Assembly: GCA_900545245.1 (NCBI GenBank)
Contig: UQYV01000003.1
Coordinates: 1 to 64,000, forward strand
Length of the DNA stretch: 64,000 nucleotides
DNA from: an uncultured Bacteroidales bacterium
GTDB taxonomy: Bacteria > Bacteroidota > Bacteroidia > Bacteroidales > UBA932
Direction: 5' to 3'
In this document: piece after piece, positions 27,356 through 35,561 of the stretch
Layout: every line of letters starts with the position of its first letter
Numbering within the stretch: the first letter of the stretch is position 1
Made by a program: the position numbers and the translations under genes
Notes under the pieces: generated by a model
What the model saw: the letters and a program-made list of their open reading frames with translations, nothing else
The model's database searches: none
Told to the model about the DNA's origin: nothing

Positions 27356-28723
27356 ATGAATAAATCGAAGATTCTCAGCTTCCTTTTAGCATCGATTTTT
27401 CCTTTTGTGGCGCTTTCTTTTATAGCGCTTTCCTGCACTGGAGGCTTCACTCCGGAACCGGACAGTCCGGATGTGCCGGTGGTTCCTCAGCCCGAGCCGG
27501 AACCCGAACCGGAGCCGCAAATCAAGGAAAAACCTGTTCTTCTTTGGATTGACGCCTCGGCCAATTTCTCGCGTCTGAGAGCTCGTCCGGACATAAGGCA
27601 TTTTCTCAATCTCGCCCAAGAGGCCGGGTTCAACACTATAATTGTAGATGTCAAACCGGTCCAGGGAGATGTTCTCTATGAAAGTGATTTCCTTCCCAAA
27701 TGCACGAAACTTGGAATCACGACAATTGAAAACAGGGGGTATGACTATCTTCAATTTTTCATTGATGAGGCCCACAAACGCAATATGAAAATAATCGTTT
27801 CGACGACGATTATGACAATGGGACATCCGACTCCTAAAGGGGGTACGGGACCGGGATATGCCGATCCATATTGGGACGACAAATTCTGTCAGGAGTATCT
27901 CCCTTCGGGAATACGCGACATCCGTCAGACCGACGATTACGGCACTGTTTTCGCATTTCTCAATCCTATTCTTCCGGAAGTTCAGGCGTATATACTCCGA
28001 ATGGTGGAGGAAATCGTGACGAAATATGACATCGACGGTTATGCTCTCGATTATTGCCGCTATATGAACTACAATAGCGATTTTTCGCAGGCGTCACTCA
28101 ACGCATTCGAGAAGTACTCGGGTCTCAAGGTGGATAATTTTCCGCAGGATATCTATACATTCGCTTCCTCCGACAAGAGCGACATCAAGCCGGGAAAGCA
28201 TTTCAACAAATGGCTTGAATGGCGTTCGTCGGTCATTCAGGGCATAGTCAGGGATATAAAGCAAAAAATCAATTCCGTCAAACCGGAGGTCGAACTTCAC
28301 TATTGGGCGGCCTCCTGGTGGCCGCTCCCTCATACGGGGCAGAATTGGGCAAGCAACGCAATTGACTCTACTACCGGCAATTACTGGTGGGCGACTCCCG
28401 ATTACTACAAGACCGGATTTGCCGAGTATATTGATGTTTTTCAGCTCGGGGCCTATCTTCGCACTGTTTACGGAAGCTACAACAATGTCTCTGTCGAATA
28501 TGCGATTAACCGATGCAAGAGAATAATTGGTGACGCGTGCCATATCTACGGCACGATTCAATGTGCGGACCCGAGTTTCGACCTCAAGGAGGGAGTGCGG
28601 CTTTGCTACCGGGAGACTGAGGGCGTGATGGTTTTTGAGTTGAGTCACATCATTAACAACGATTGTTGGAACAGCATTAAAGAGGGGATTGAGGCTGCAA
28701 AAGCCGATCTGTCAGGGAAATGA
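27356..28723 (+). CDS. GHL10-like putative glycoside hydrolase lipoprotein, paralogue 2
   Basis: A 455-residue lipoprotein (IALSC, Cys27) with a longer Pro-Glu linker (about 33-57) than its neighbour, consistent with surface exposure. The hydrolase-like part mirrors paralogue 1 segment by segment: LLWIDASANFSRL, GFNTIIVDVKPVQGDVLYESDF, IDGYALDYCRY, ELHYWAASWW, TGFAEYIDVF and TEGVMVFELSHI. The shared CLDYCR/ALDYCR and HYWAASW segments are candidate active-site strands. It follows paralogue 1 after only 14 bases, so the pair is cotranscribed and arose by tandem duplication followed by divergence. Different linkers suggest different cellular positions or partners; activity is unknown. Confidence 0.78.
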   Translation: MNKSKILSFLLASIFPFVALSFIALSCTGGFTPEPDSPDVPVVPQPEPEPEPEPQIKEKPVLLWIDASANFSRLRARPDIRHFLNLAQEAGFNTIIVDVKPVQGDVLYESDFLPKCTKLGITTIENRGYDYLQFFIDEAHKRNMKIIVSTTIMTMGHPTPKGGTGPGYADPYWDDKFCQEYLPSGIRDIRQTDDYGTVFAFLNPILPEVQAYILRMVEEIVTKYDIDGYALDYCRYMNYNSDFSQASLNAFEKYSGLKVDNFPQDIYTFASSDKSDIKPGKHFNKWLEWRSSVIQGIVRDIKQKINSVKPEVELHYWAASWWPLPHTGQNWASNAIDSTTGNYWWATPDYYKTGFAEYIDVFQLGAYLRTVYGSYNNVSVEYAINRCKRIIGDACHIYGTIQCADPSFDLKEGVRLCYRETEGVMVFELSHIINNDCWNSIKEGIEAAKADLSGK

Positions 28724-28784
28724 CCTTGGATAGAATGGTCTCACAAATAGTACATGATAATACTTGCGAAACTTGAATAATAAT

Positions 28785-31700
28785 ATGAAAGCAAGACAGA
28801 TTTTATCCGCATTGACAATTCTAGTTTTTTGGACGGGATTGTCGGCATCGGCACGAGATTTCGGACTCAAGTCTCCGGACGGAAGGATTGAACTGACTGT
28901 CTCGACGGGTGATTCCCTGACCTGGGCAGTTTCATACAACGGTGAGCAGCTTCTTCGTCCTTCTTCAATCGGAATGGACATCCGTGATTTGTCGGGAAAG
29001 TCATTGACCCATTCCCATCGCGTGGTGAAGGCCGGTAGAAGGAATGTGGATGAAATGTTGGAGGTGACAGTTCCCACTAAGTTCAGCACAATAAGGGACA
29101 ATTTCAACGAACTGAATCTCAGGCTCAGCGGTGGCTGGGGACTGAGTTTCCGTGCTTACGACAATGGCGTCGCCTACAGGTTCGAGACCGGTTTCTCAAA
29201 CTCTGATGTGTTGGTTATGGACGAAATATCTGTCTTCAATTTCGCTGATGACAATATTGCCTATTGGGCATTTGAAAAGAGTCCGGAGTATATCACCCAT
29301 TGTGAAGCATTCTTTCAACCGGTGAAACTTTCGGAGATTGACGAGGAGACATCCTCATATCTGCCTTTGAGTATGAAAACTCCGGCGGGGACGCGGCTTG
29401 TTCTGACAGAAACTGACCTTCACGACTATCCCTGCCAGTTTCTTCACAGCCGTGGAGGCAGCACGGTGTTGGAGTCACGCTTCCCGAAGGAAATTCTTCA
29501 GAGGGAAATGCGTACGGACCGCGATGCGAATCTGCAGCTGAAGGCGGACTATCTTGCACGGACTTCAGGCACAAGGACATACCCGTGGAGAGTGATGACA
29601 ATCGGTGATGACCGCAGCTTGCTTGAAAACACTCTTGCTTGGCAGATGGCGTCTCCACAAATTGATGGAGATGTCTCTTGGATTAAGCCCGGAAAGATTT
29701 CCTGGGAGTGGTGGTGTATGCTAAATGTCTATGGGGTGCCGTTTGTTGCCGGTGTCAACACCGAGACTTATAAATACTACATTGACTTTGCGGCAAACTA
29801 TGGTCTTGAATACATCCTGATGGATGAGGGATGGTCTGCCGGAACCTTGGACATAACCCATCCGAAAGATGGACTTGACCTTCAGGAAATCATTCGCTAC
29901 GGTCAATCCAAAGGGGTGGGAGTTGTGCTTTGGGCACTTTGGACTCCGCTATGGGACGATATGGAGAACATTCTTGATGTCTATAGAGAATGGGGAGTTA
30001 AAGGTGTGAAGGTTGATTTTATGCAGATGAACGACCGGAATATGGTGAATTTCTATGAGCGTCTCGCTTCGGAATGTTTCAAAAGAGAATTGATCGTAGA
30101 CTTTCACGGCAGTTTCAAACCGAATGGTCTGCATCGGAAATATCCGAATGTTCTTTCTTATGAGGGGGTGTATGGAATGGAGCACGACAAGTGTTCGGAA
30201 GATATATCTCCTGAACACGACCTTAGGCTTCCATTCACGAGGATGGTCGCAGGCCCGATGGATTACACTCCGGGAGCGACGCTCAATGCGACCCGAGAGG
30301 ATTTTTCCATCAGATGGAATCATCCGATGAGTCAGGGGACAAGGGCGCATCAGGCAGCGATCTTCGTAGTTTTCGAGAGCCCTGTCCAAATGCTTTGTGA
30401 CAGTCCGTCAAACTATTACAAGGAGGATGAATTCACTTCTTTCATCGCTTCGATTCCTACAATTTGGGACGAGACCCGGGCAATCGAGGCTTCTGCAGGG
30501 GATCACCTTCTGATTGCCCGTCGCAAGGGCGAGACCTGGTATGTGGCTGCAATGAACGACTGGACCCCTTGCAAACTCAGCTGTCCGCTTGACTTTCTCG
30601 GTGACGGACGCTACGAGGCGACAATCTTTGCGGATGGGGTCAATACCGACAAGTGGGCGCAAGATTACAGTCTCAGCACGAGATATCTCAATTCTTCAGA
30701 CACTCTTTCGATTTCTCTTGCTCCGGGCGGAGGCTATGCGGCTGTGTTGCGCTCAACTACCGGTCCTCTTTCTGCCACCTTTGGAGAGGAAACTGCGGTT
30801 GGAAACGGTGATCATTGTTTCATTGTGGTTGCCGATCCTCAGGTTTATGAAGAAAGCGAGGTCGATATGTGCCGTATTGCTGCTGAAGATATGAGAAAAA
30901 CTGTCGCATCTGAAGGGCTTCCTGCTTTTGGCGTTGTCTGTGGAGACATCATCGGTGACATTAAACGCGAACCTCTGCTTTTTCTTCCGGAGAAAGAGGC
31001 ATTGGAGTCTTCCGGACTGCCATTCCACTATACTCTTGGCAATCACGACATTACAATGGCCTCGAGAAGCAATGAATTGAGTAAGGCCACATTCAGGCAG
31101 ATTTTTGGCAAGGAATACTATTCTTTTGACCAGGGAGATGTTCACTATGTCGTGCTTGATGATGTGTTTTTCTTCGGCCGTCACTATGTGGGTTACATTG
31201 AGGAGGCTCAGCTCCGTTGGCTTGAAAATGATTTGAAAGACATTGCGCCGGGTTCGAAAGTGGTGGTTTTTATGCACATTCCGACTTGGTCGCGTGAAGC
31301 CGGAAAGGGAAATTACAAAAAGGAGGAGTACAATAAAGTGGTCGGTAACCGCCGCGAACTCTACAGGATACTTGCCCCTTACGATGCTCATCTTTGTACC
31401 GCTCACGAGCATTATGCGGAAAACTATGAAATTTCCTCAAATCTTTTTGAACACGTACATTCCCCTCTGAGCGGGCTCTTCTGGCAGTCTCTCTGGAGTA
31501 TGGATGGGGTACCTTGGGGCTATTATGTCTACTGTTCGCGTGGCGGGGAACTGTCTTGGTATTATAAGGCTGTGGGACAAGACAAGGAAGTACAATACAC
31601 TGAATATGCCCTTGGGGAGGATCGTCACAAGCCGGATTGTATAGTTGCCAATGTATGGAATTATGACCCGAAATGGCAGGTCCTTTGGTATGAGGACGGG

Positions 31701-31958
31701 GTGCTTCAGGGCGAGATGACCAAGTTTTCGGGCTGGGACACAGCCATTTGCAACGATGTGGAACTCCGTCGGGAAAAAGAATTCCGTTGGAAATATATTG
31801 GAGCGGGAGAGACCGGGCATCTTTTCTATGCCAAGCCTTCCCGCCCCGATGCGAAACTCAAAATCAAGGTCATTGACCGTTTCGGAAACGTATGCAAGGG
31901 GATTGACCAAAAAGGTTTTTGTCCAGCCCCCTCGGGCTTCTTAACCCCCTTAGACTAG
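28785..31958 (+). CDS. GH97 (retaining alpha-galactosidase type) fused to calcineurin-like phosphoesterase
   Basis: A 1057-residue exported fusion. Residues about 25-660 are a full GH97 enzyme of the retaining type: candidate nucleophile D411 in KVDFMQM and acid/base E460 in SYEGVYG, with DFHGSFKPNG between, as in Bacteroides GH97 alpha-galactosidases. From about 675 a metallophosphoesterase follows: ADPQ, GDIIGD, GNHD, HIPTWSR and AHEH (Gly of the usual GHxH changed to Ala). It ends with the same C-terminal domain type (IKVIDRFGN) as the fusion at 8176. It lacks the small beta domain usually before such phosphoesterases; GH97 takes its place. I used the ATG at 28785, which opens the signal peptide; a TTG at 28764 is less likely. 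Confidence 0.92.
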   Translation: MKARQILSALTILVFWTGLSASARDFGLKSPDGRIELTVSTGDSLTWAVSYNGEQLLRPSSIGMDIRDLSGKSLTHSHRVVKAGRRNVDEMLEVTVPTKFSTIRDNFNELNLRLSGGWGLSFRAYDNGVAYRFETGFSNSDVLVMDEISVFNFADDNIAYWAFEKSPEYITHCEAFFQPVKLSEIDEETSSYLPLSMKTPAGTRLVLTETDLHDYPCQFLHSRGGSTVLESRFPKEILQREMRTDRDANLQLKADYLARTSGTRTYPWRVMTIGDDRSLLENTLAWQMASPQIDGDVSWIKPGKISWEWWCMLNVYGVPFVAGVNTETYKYYIDFAANYGLEYILMDEGWSAGTLDITHPKDGLDLQEIIRYGQSKGVGVVLWALWTPLWDDMENILDVYREWGVKGVKVDFMQMNDRNMVNFYERLASECFKRELIVDFHGSFKPNGLHRKYPNVLSYEGVYGMEHDKCSEDISPEHDLRLPFTRMVAGPMDYTPGATLNATREDFSIRWNHPMSQGTRAHQAAIFVVFESPVQMLCDSPSNYYKEDEFTSFIASIPTIWDETRAIEASAGDHLLIARRKGETWYVAAMNDWTPCKLSCPLDFLGDGRYEATIFADGVNTDKWAQDYSLSTRYLNSSDTLSISLAPGGGYAAVLRSTTGPLSATFGEETAVGNGDHCFIVVADPQVYEESEVDMCRIAAEDMRKTVASEGLPAFGVVCGDIIGDIKREPLLFLPEKEALESSGLPFHYTLGNHDITMASRSNELSKATFRQIFGKEYYSFDQGDVHYVVLDDVFFFGRHYVGYIEEAQLRWLENDLKDIAPGSKVVVFMHIPTWSREAGKGNYKKEEYNKVVGNRRELYRILAPYDAHLCTAHEHYAENYEISSNLFEHVHSPLSGLFWQSLWSMDGVPWGYYVYCSRGGELSWYYKAVGQDKEVQYTEYALGEDRHKPDCIVANVWNYDPKWQVLWYEDGVLQGEMTKFSGWDTAICNDVELRREKEFRWKYIGAGETGHLFYAKPSRPDAKLKIKVIDRFGNVCKGIDQKGFCPAPSGFLTPLD

Positions 31959-31973
31959 CGCTTGCTTTTCATT

Positions 31974-33077
31974 TCATTTCATTTCCCATCCGGTGATGGT
32001 GGATATGTATGGGATTATGTTGAATGCCATCTTCTTTTGTCCCACATGGTTGGGATGCATACTGGCGCCAAGGTCGGAGTCTTCATTGTAGATTCCCCGG
32101 TGGACTCCTACGCACCAGATGCCTTCAAGGCCGCTTCTGAGGCAGGCTTCGCGCACATAGACGTAGATTCCGTTGTCCTGCATTGCTGCGAGGCAGAGCA
32201 CCGGAGTTTCTTTTCCATATCTTGCTTTGATTTTGTTCAGAAGTAAATGGTAGTTTTGGCAGAACAGCTCCATCGAAGGTTGCCGTCCGCAGGAGAAGTC
32301 GTTGGCTCCAAGATACACGACCACAAGGTCCGGTGTCTGTTCGGGTTTTTCGCAAAGGGGGCCTTCTGCCTCGTCGAAAACATATTCATATTTCTCCGGC
32401 ATAGTGGTTCTCGCTGTGCCTTTTCCCCAATCGTCGTAGTTTCTTGCAATTCCTCTCCCCGAGTGGCATACGAGAATGCAGTCAGCGTCGAAATACCTGG
32501 AGGCGATGGCGGCGTATGTGAGATTGCAGTTTTCTGTTTCCGGTTTGAACGGGTCGTCCTTGACCGAGTTTTCTGTGCCATATCCGCAGGTGTAGGAATC
32601 TCCGACGAACTCAATCAGGCGTTTGCGCACGGGGTCTGCCTGAAGCAGTTCACCTGTGGTCTCGAAACTATGGAATGTGGTCTTGCCCTGTTCGCCTTCC
32701 GTCCTTTTGAGAAGCGTGAGGTTGTGGATTCCCTTGCCGAGTTTTTCGGCAAGAACAATCGTTGTGTCTTTTCCTGCTGTTCGGATTACAAGGTCGGGAG
32801 CGCAACCGGTTTCCTTGTCAATCCATACATTGTAATAATTGGCCTTTGTGTCAGAACATCTGAGCGAGATTCCGGTTCCGTTGAAACGCAGCCTGCACTG
32901 TACTCCCGACCAGTCAAAAGAAACATTCGGACCCTCTTTGAGCACCCTACCTATATATGTGATTCTTGAATCGGATGCGTCTGTGACCTTTGTTTTGTCT
33001 TTTGCAAATGCAGTAATTGATGCTCCCACAAAGAGAAAACTTGCCGCAAGCAGTATAATCAGATGTTTTGTTTTCAT
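31974..33077 (-). CDS. CE2-like SGNH acetylesterase
   Basis: A 367-residue exported esterase resembling carbohydrate esterase family 2. A signal peptide ends near AFAKD; an N-terminal jelly roll (about 35-145, VSFDWSGVQCRLRFNGTG) precedes the SGNH domain. That domain has GDSYTCGYG (nucleophile Ser), HSGRGIARNY, VVVYLGANDFS and a C-terminal HPNHVGQKKMA with the catalytic His. Such enzymes remove O-acetyl groups from polysaccharides. It is alone on the minus strand, convergent with the GH97-phosphoesterase gene across 15 bases, and divergent from the epimerase operon. It has its own well-matched promoter at 33120-33151. Confidence 0.88.
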   Translation of the reverse strand: MKTKHLIILLAASFLFVGASITAFAKDKTKVTDASDSRITYIGRVLKEGPNVSFDWSGVQCRLRFNGTGISLRCSDTKANYYNVWIDKETGCAPDLVIRTAGKDTTIVLAEKLGKGIHNLTLLKRTEGEQGKTTFHSFETTGELLQADPVRKRLIEFVGDSYTCGYGTENSVKDDPFKPETENCNLTYAAIASRYFDADCILVCHSGRGIARNYDDWGKGTARTTMPEKYEYVFDEAEGPLCEKPEQTPDLVVVYLGANDFSCGRQPSMELFCQNYHLLLNKIKARYGKETPVLCLAAMQDNGIYVYVREACLRSGLEGIWCVGVHRGIYNEDSDLGASMHPNHVGQKKMAFNIIPYISTITGWEMK

Positions 33078-33119
33078 TGATATTTAATCGATTAGTTTTA
33101 TTTTGCACGCTTTTCTCTG

Positions 33120-33151
33120 CAAAAATAGTGATTTTCATTCGCAAACTCAAA
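33120..33151 (-). promoter_or_regulatory. Promoter of the CE2-like esterase gene
   Basis: On the minus strand TTTG (33148-33151), a 20-base spacer and TATTTTTG (33120-33127) match the Bacteroidales consensus, 42 bases upstream of the ATG. Confidence 0.6.
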
Positions 33152-33228
33152 CATTCGGAAATATTATTGTTCTTTCTCTTTTATTTGAAAATATTTTAAA
33201 TAATTAAGGAATTATTAATAAAAATTTA

Positions 33229-33236
33229 TATATTTG
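33229..33236 (+). promoter_or_regulatory. Putative -7 box for the epimerase operon
   Basis: TATATTTG matches TAnnTTTG exactly, 36 bases upstream of the epimerase ATG. The -33 region is AT-rich with no clear TTTG. Confidence 0.45.
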
Positions 33237-33272
33237 TGCTCAGGTTAAGCAAATAATAATTATAAACACGAT

Positions 33273-34460
33273 ATGCGTAACGTAGATTTTAAACAGATAG
33301 CTTCACGCTATGAAAAAGAACTGAGGGAAAATTGTCTTCCTTTCTGGCTTGAACACTCTCAGGACAATGTTTTTGGCGGCTATTTCAGCTGTCTCGACCG
33401 TGACGGAAGCGTTTATGACACAGACAAATTCGTCTGGCTTCAGGGTAGGGAAGTCTGGATGTTCGCAATGCTTTACAACAAAGTGGAGAAGAATCCCGAG
33501 TGGCTCGCGTGCGCCGTTCAAGGGGCAGAATTCCTCAAGAAGTACGGTCATGACGACAATTGGGACTTTTACTTTTCGCTCAATCGCGAGGGCCGGCCTT
33601 TAGTTCAGCCCTACAATATCTTCTCCAACACTTTCGCCTGTATGGCGTTTGCACAGTTGGCGAAGGCCGCCGGAAGCGACGAGTATGCACAGATTGCCCG
33701 CAAGATCTTCAGTCGCATACTCGAAAGGCGTTCAAATCCCAAGGGCCAGTGGTGCAAGGCATATCCTGGGACCCGTCCGATGAAGGATTTTGCTCTTCCG
33801 ATGATTATCTGCAATATGGCTCTTGAGATTGAGGACATTCTTGAGGATAAGGACATTCTCGAACAGACCATTGACACTTGCCTCCATGAGATTCTGGAAG
33901 TTTTCTACCAGCCGGAACTCGGCTGTATGCTCGAGAACGTTTCTTCGCTTGACGGCAAGCCCCTCGATTGTTTTGAGGGGCGTGAAATAAACCCGGGGCA
34001 CGACCTTGAGGCTTTGTGGTTTATGATGAATCTCGGTGTCCGTCGTGGAGACAAGGCCCTGATTGAAAAGTTAGTTGAAATCTCGCTGCGGGTCATAGAA
34101 CGCGGATGGGACAAGGAGTACGGCGGAATATTCTACTTCCTTGACGTCAAGGGCGCTCCTCAGCAGAAGCTCGAATGGGATCAGAAACTCTGGTGGGTGC
34201 ACATTGAGTCGGCAATTGCGATGCTCAAGGGCTATCAGTTGACCGGGAATGAGAAATGCCTTGATTGGTTTTTGAAATTGGATGATTATCTTTGGACACA
34301 TTTTAAGGATAAGGAATATCCTGAATGGTTCGGCTACCTGAATCGTCGGGGTGAGGTGCTGCTGACTTTGAAGGGTGGCAAGTGGAAGGGGTGTTTTCAT
34401 GTGCCGAGGGGGTTGTATCAGTTGTGGCAACTCGCTGCCGAGTGTGGGCGGGGCGAATAA
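33273..34460 (+). CDS. AGE-family N-acylglucosamine 2-epimerase-like protein
   Basis: A 395-residue cytoplasmic (alpha/alpha)6-barrel protein of the N-acylglucosamine 2-epimerase / cellobiose 2-epimerase superfamily, which interconverts C2 epimers such as GlcNAc/ManNAc or glucose/mannose units. Family motifs: ENCLPFWLEHSQDNVFGGYF at the N terminus, LQGREVWMFAMLYN, NPGHDLEALWFMM with a catalytic-type His, and KLWWVHIESAIAMLKGY with another. The C-terminal KWKGCFHVPRGLYQ is also typical. No signal peptide. It opens an operon with the DUF4434 and MFS genes (12-base gap), so it may process the sugar the transporter brings in. ManNAc-type and disaccharide-type activities cannot be told apart here. 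Confidence 0.86.
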   Translation: MRNVDFKQIASRYEKELRENCLPFWLEHSQDNVFGGYFSCLDRDGSVYDTDKFVWLQGREVWMFAMLYNKVEKNPEWLACAVQGAEFLKKYGHDDNWDFYFSLNREGRPLVQPYNIFSNTFACMAFAQLAKAAGSDEYAQIARKIFSRILERRSNPKGQWCKAYPGTRPMKDFALPMIICNMALEIEDILEDKDILEQTIDTCLHEILEVFYQPELGCMLENVSSLDGKPLDCFEGREINPGHDLEALWFMMNLGVRRGDKALIEKLVEISLRVIERGWDKEYGGIFYFLDVKGAPQQKLEWDQKLWWVHIESAIAMLKGYQLTGNEKCLDWFLKLDDYLWTHFKDKEYPEWFGYLNRRGEVLLTLKGGKWKGCFHVPRGLYQLWQLAAECGRGE

Positions 34461-34472
34461 AAGAAAAATTAT

Positions 34473-35561
34473 ATGACTGACAGACGAGGTTTTTTGAAAA
34501 CTGTAGCGGCGGCGGCTTCGGCGGCTGCCGTTTCGTCGGTTCTTCCGACGGCGTGCGGACGTGCGGACGAGAATGATGTGATTGCCGGAGCTGCAAGTGG
34601 CAGCAGCGGTCTCATAGTCCCGAAGGCTCAAGGACTCCGCATCACCGGAACGTTCCTCGATGAGATTTCCCACGACATTCCGCATCAGAACTGGGGCGAA
34701 AAGGAATGGGACAGGGACTTTCAGTACATGAAGTCCATCGGCATCGATACGGTGATCTGCATCCGCTCCGGCTACCGCAAGTTCATCACCTATCCGTCGC
34801 CCTATCTCCTGAAAAAGGGATGCTACATGCCGTCAATGGATCTTATCGACATGTTCCTGCGTCTTGCGCAGAAGTACGGGATGAAGTTCTGGTTCGGACT
34901 GTACGATTCCGGGAAATACTGGGACACGGGTGATATGTCCACCGAGATAGAGGCTAACAAATATGTCATTGACGAGGTGTGGAAGATGTATGGCGAGAAG
35001 TACGACAGCTTCGGAGGCTGGTACATCAGCACCGAAATCAGCCGCAAGACCAAGGGCGCGATAAATGCCTTCCACGAAATGGGACGCCAGTGCAAGGAGG
35101 TTTCCGGCGGGCTTCCGACATTCATCTCCCCATGGATTGACGGAAAGAAGGCCGTTATGGGGACCAATCTCAAGACTCGCGCGGACGCTGTTTCCGTGGA
35201 GGCCCATGAGAGGGAATGGAACGAGATTTTTGACGGAATCCACGATGTCGTCGATGCTGTCGCATTCCAGGACGGGCACATTGACTACGACGAGCTTGAC
35301 GCCTTCTTCTCCGTAAACAAGAAGTTGGCTGACAAGTACGGGATGCAGTGCTGGACCAATGCCGAGACCTTCGACCGCGACATGCCTATCCAGTTCCTGC
35401 CAATCAAGTTCGACAAACTGCGGATGAAACTGGAGGCGGCCGCACGATGCGGATACGACAAGGCCATAACCTTTGAGTTCTCACATTTTATGTCCCCTCA
35501 GTCCGCGTATCTGCAGGCTGGACATTTGTATGACAGATATAAAGAATATTTCGGAATATGA
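34473..35561 (+). CDS. DUF4434-type TIM-barrel protein with Tat-like signal
   Basis: A 362-residue exported protein. The N terminus has a Tat-like motif (DRRGFLK) and an Ala-rich hydrophobic stretch ending near PTACG, which could also be a lipobox. The body looks like a TIM barrel of the DUF4434 group, a putative glycoside hydrolase: ITGTFLDEISHDIPHQNWGEKEW, GIDTVICIRSGYR, FWFGLYDSGKYW, FGGWYISTEIS with an acidic residue on the barrel strand, VAFQDGHIDY and AITFEFSHFM near the end. Function is not established. It overlaps the MFS gene by 4 bases (ATGA), so the two are tightly coupled and it may supply the transporter's sugar. Confidence 0.75.
   Translation: MTDRRGFLKTVAAAASAAAVSSVLPTACGRADENDVIAGAASGSSGLIVPKAQGLRITGTFLDEISHDIPHQNWGEKEWDRDFQYMKSIGIDTVICIRSGYRKFITYPSPYLLKKGCYMPSMDLIDMFLRLAQKYGMKFWFGLYDSGKYWDTGDMSTEIEANKYVIDEVWKMYGEKYDSFGGWYISTEISRKTKGAINAFHEMGRQCKEVSGGLPTFISPWIDGKKAVMGTNLKTRADAVSVEAHEREWNEIFDGIHDVVDAVAFQDGHIDYDELDAFFSVNKKLADKYGMQCWTNAETFDRDMPIQFLPIKFDKLRMKLEAAARCGYDKAITFEFSHFMSPQSAYLQAGHLYDRYKEYFGI

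Noticed and set aside
31905..31960. Imperfect palindrome near the end of the GH97-phosphoesterase gene as a terminator
   Set aside because: The pairing is weak, lies inside the coding region and is not followed by a T-run.
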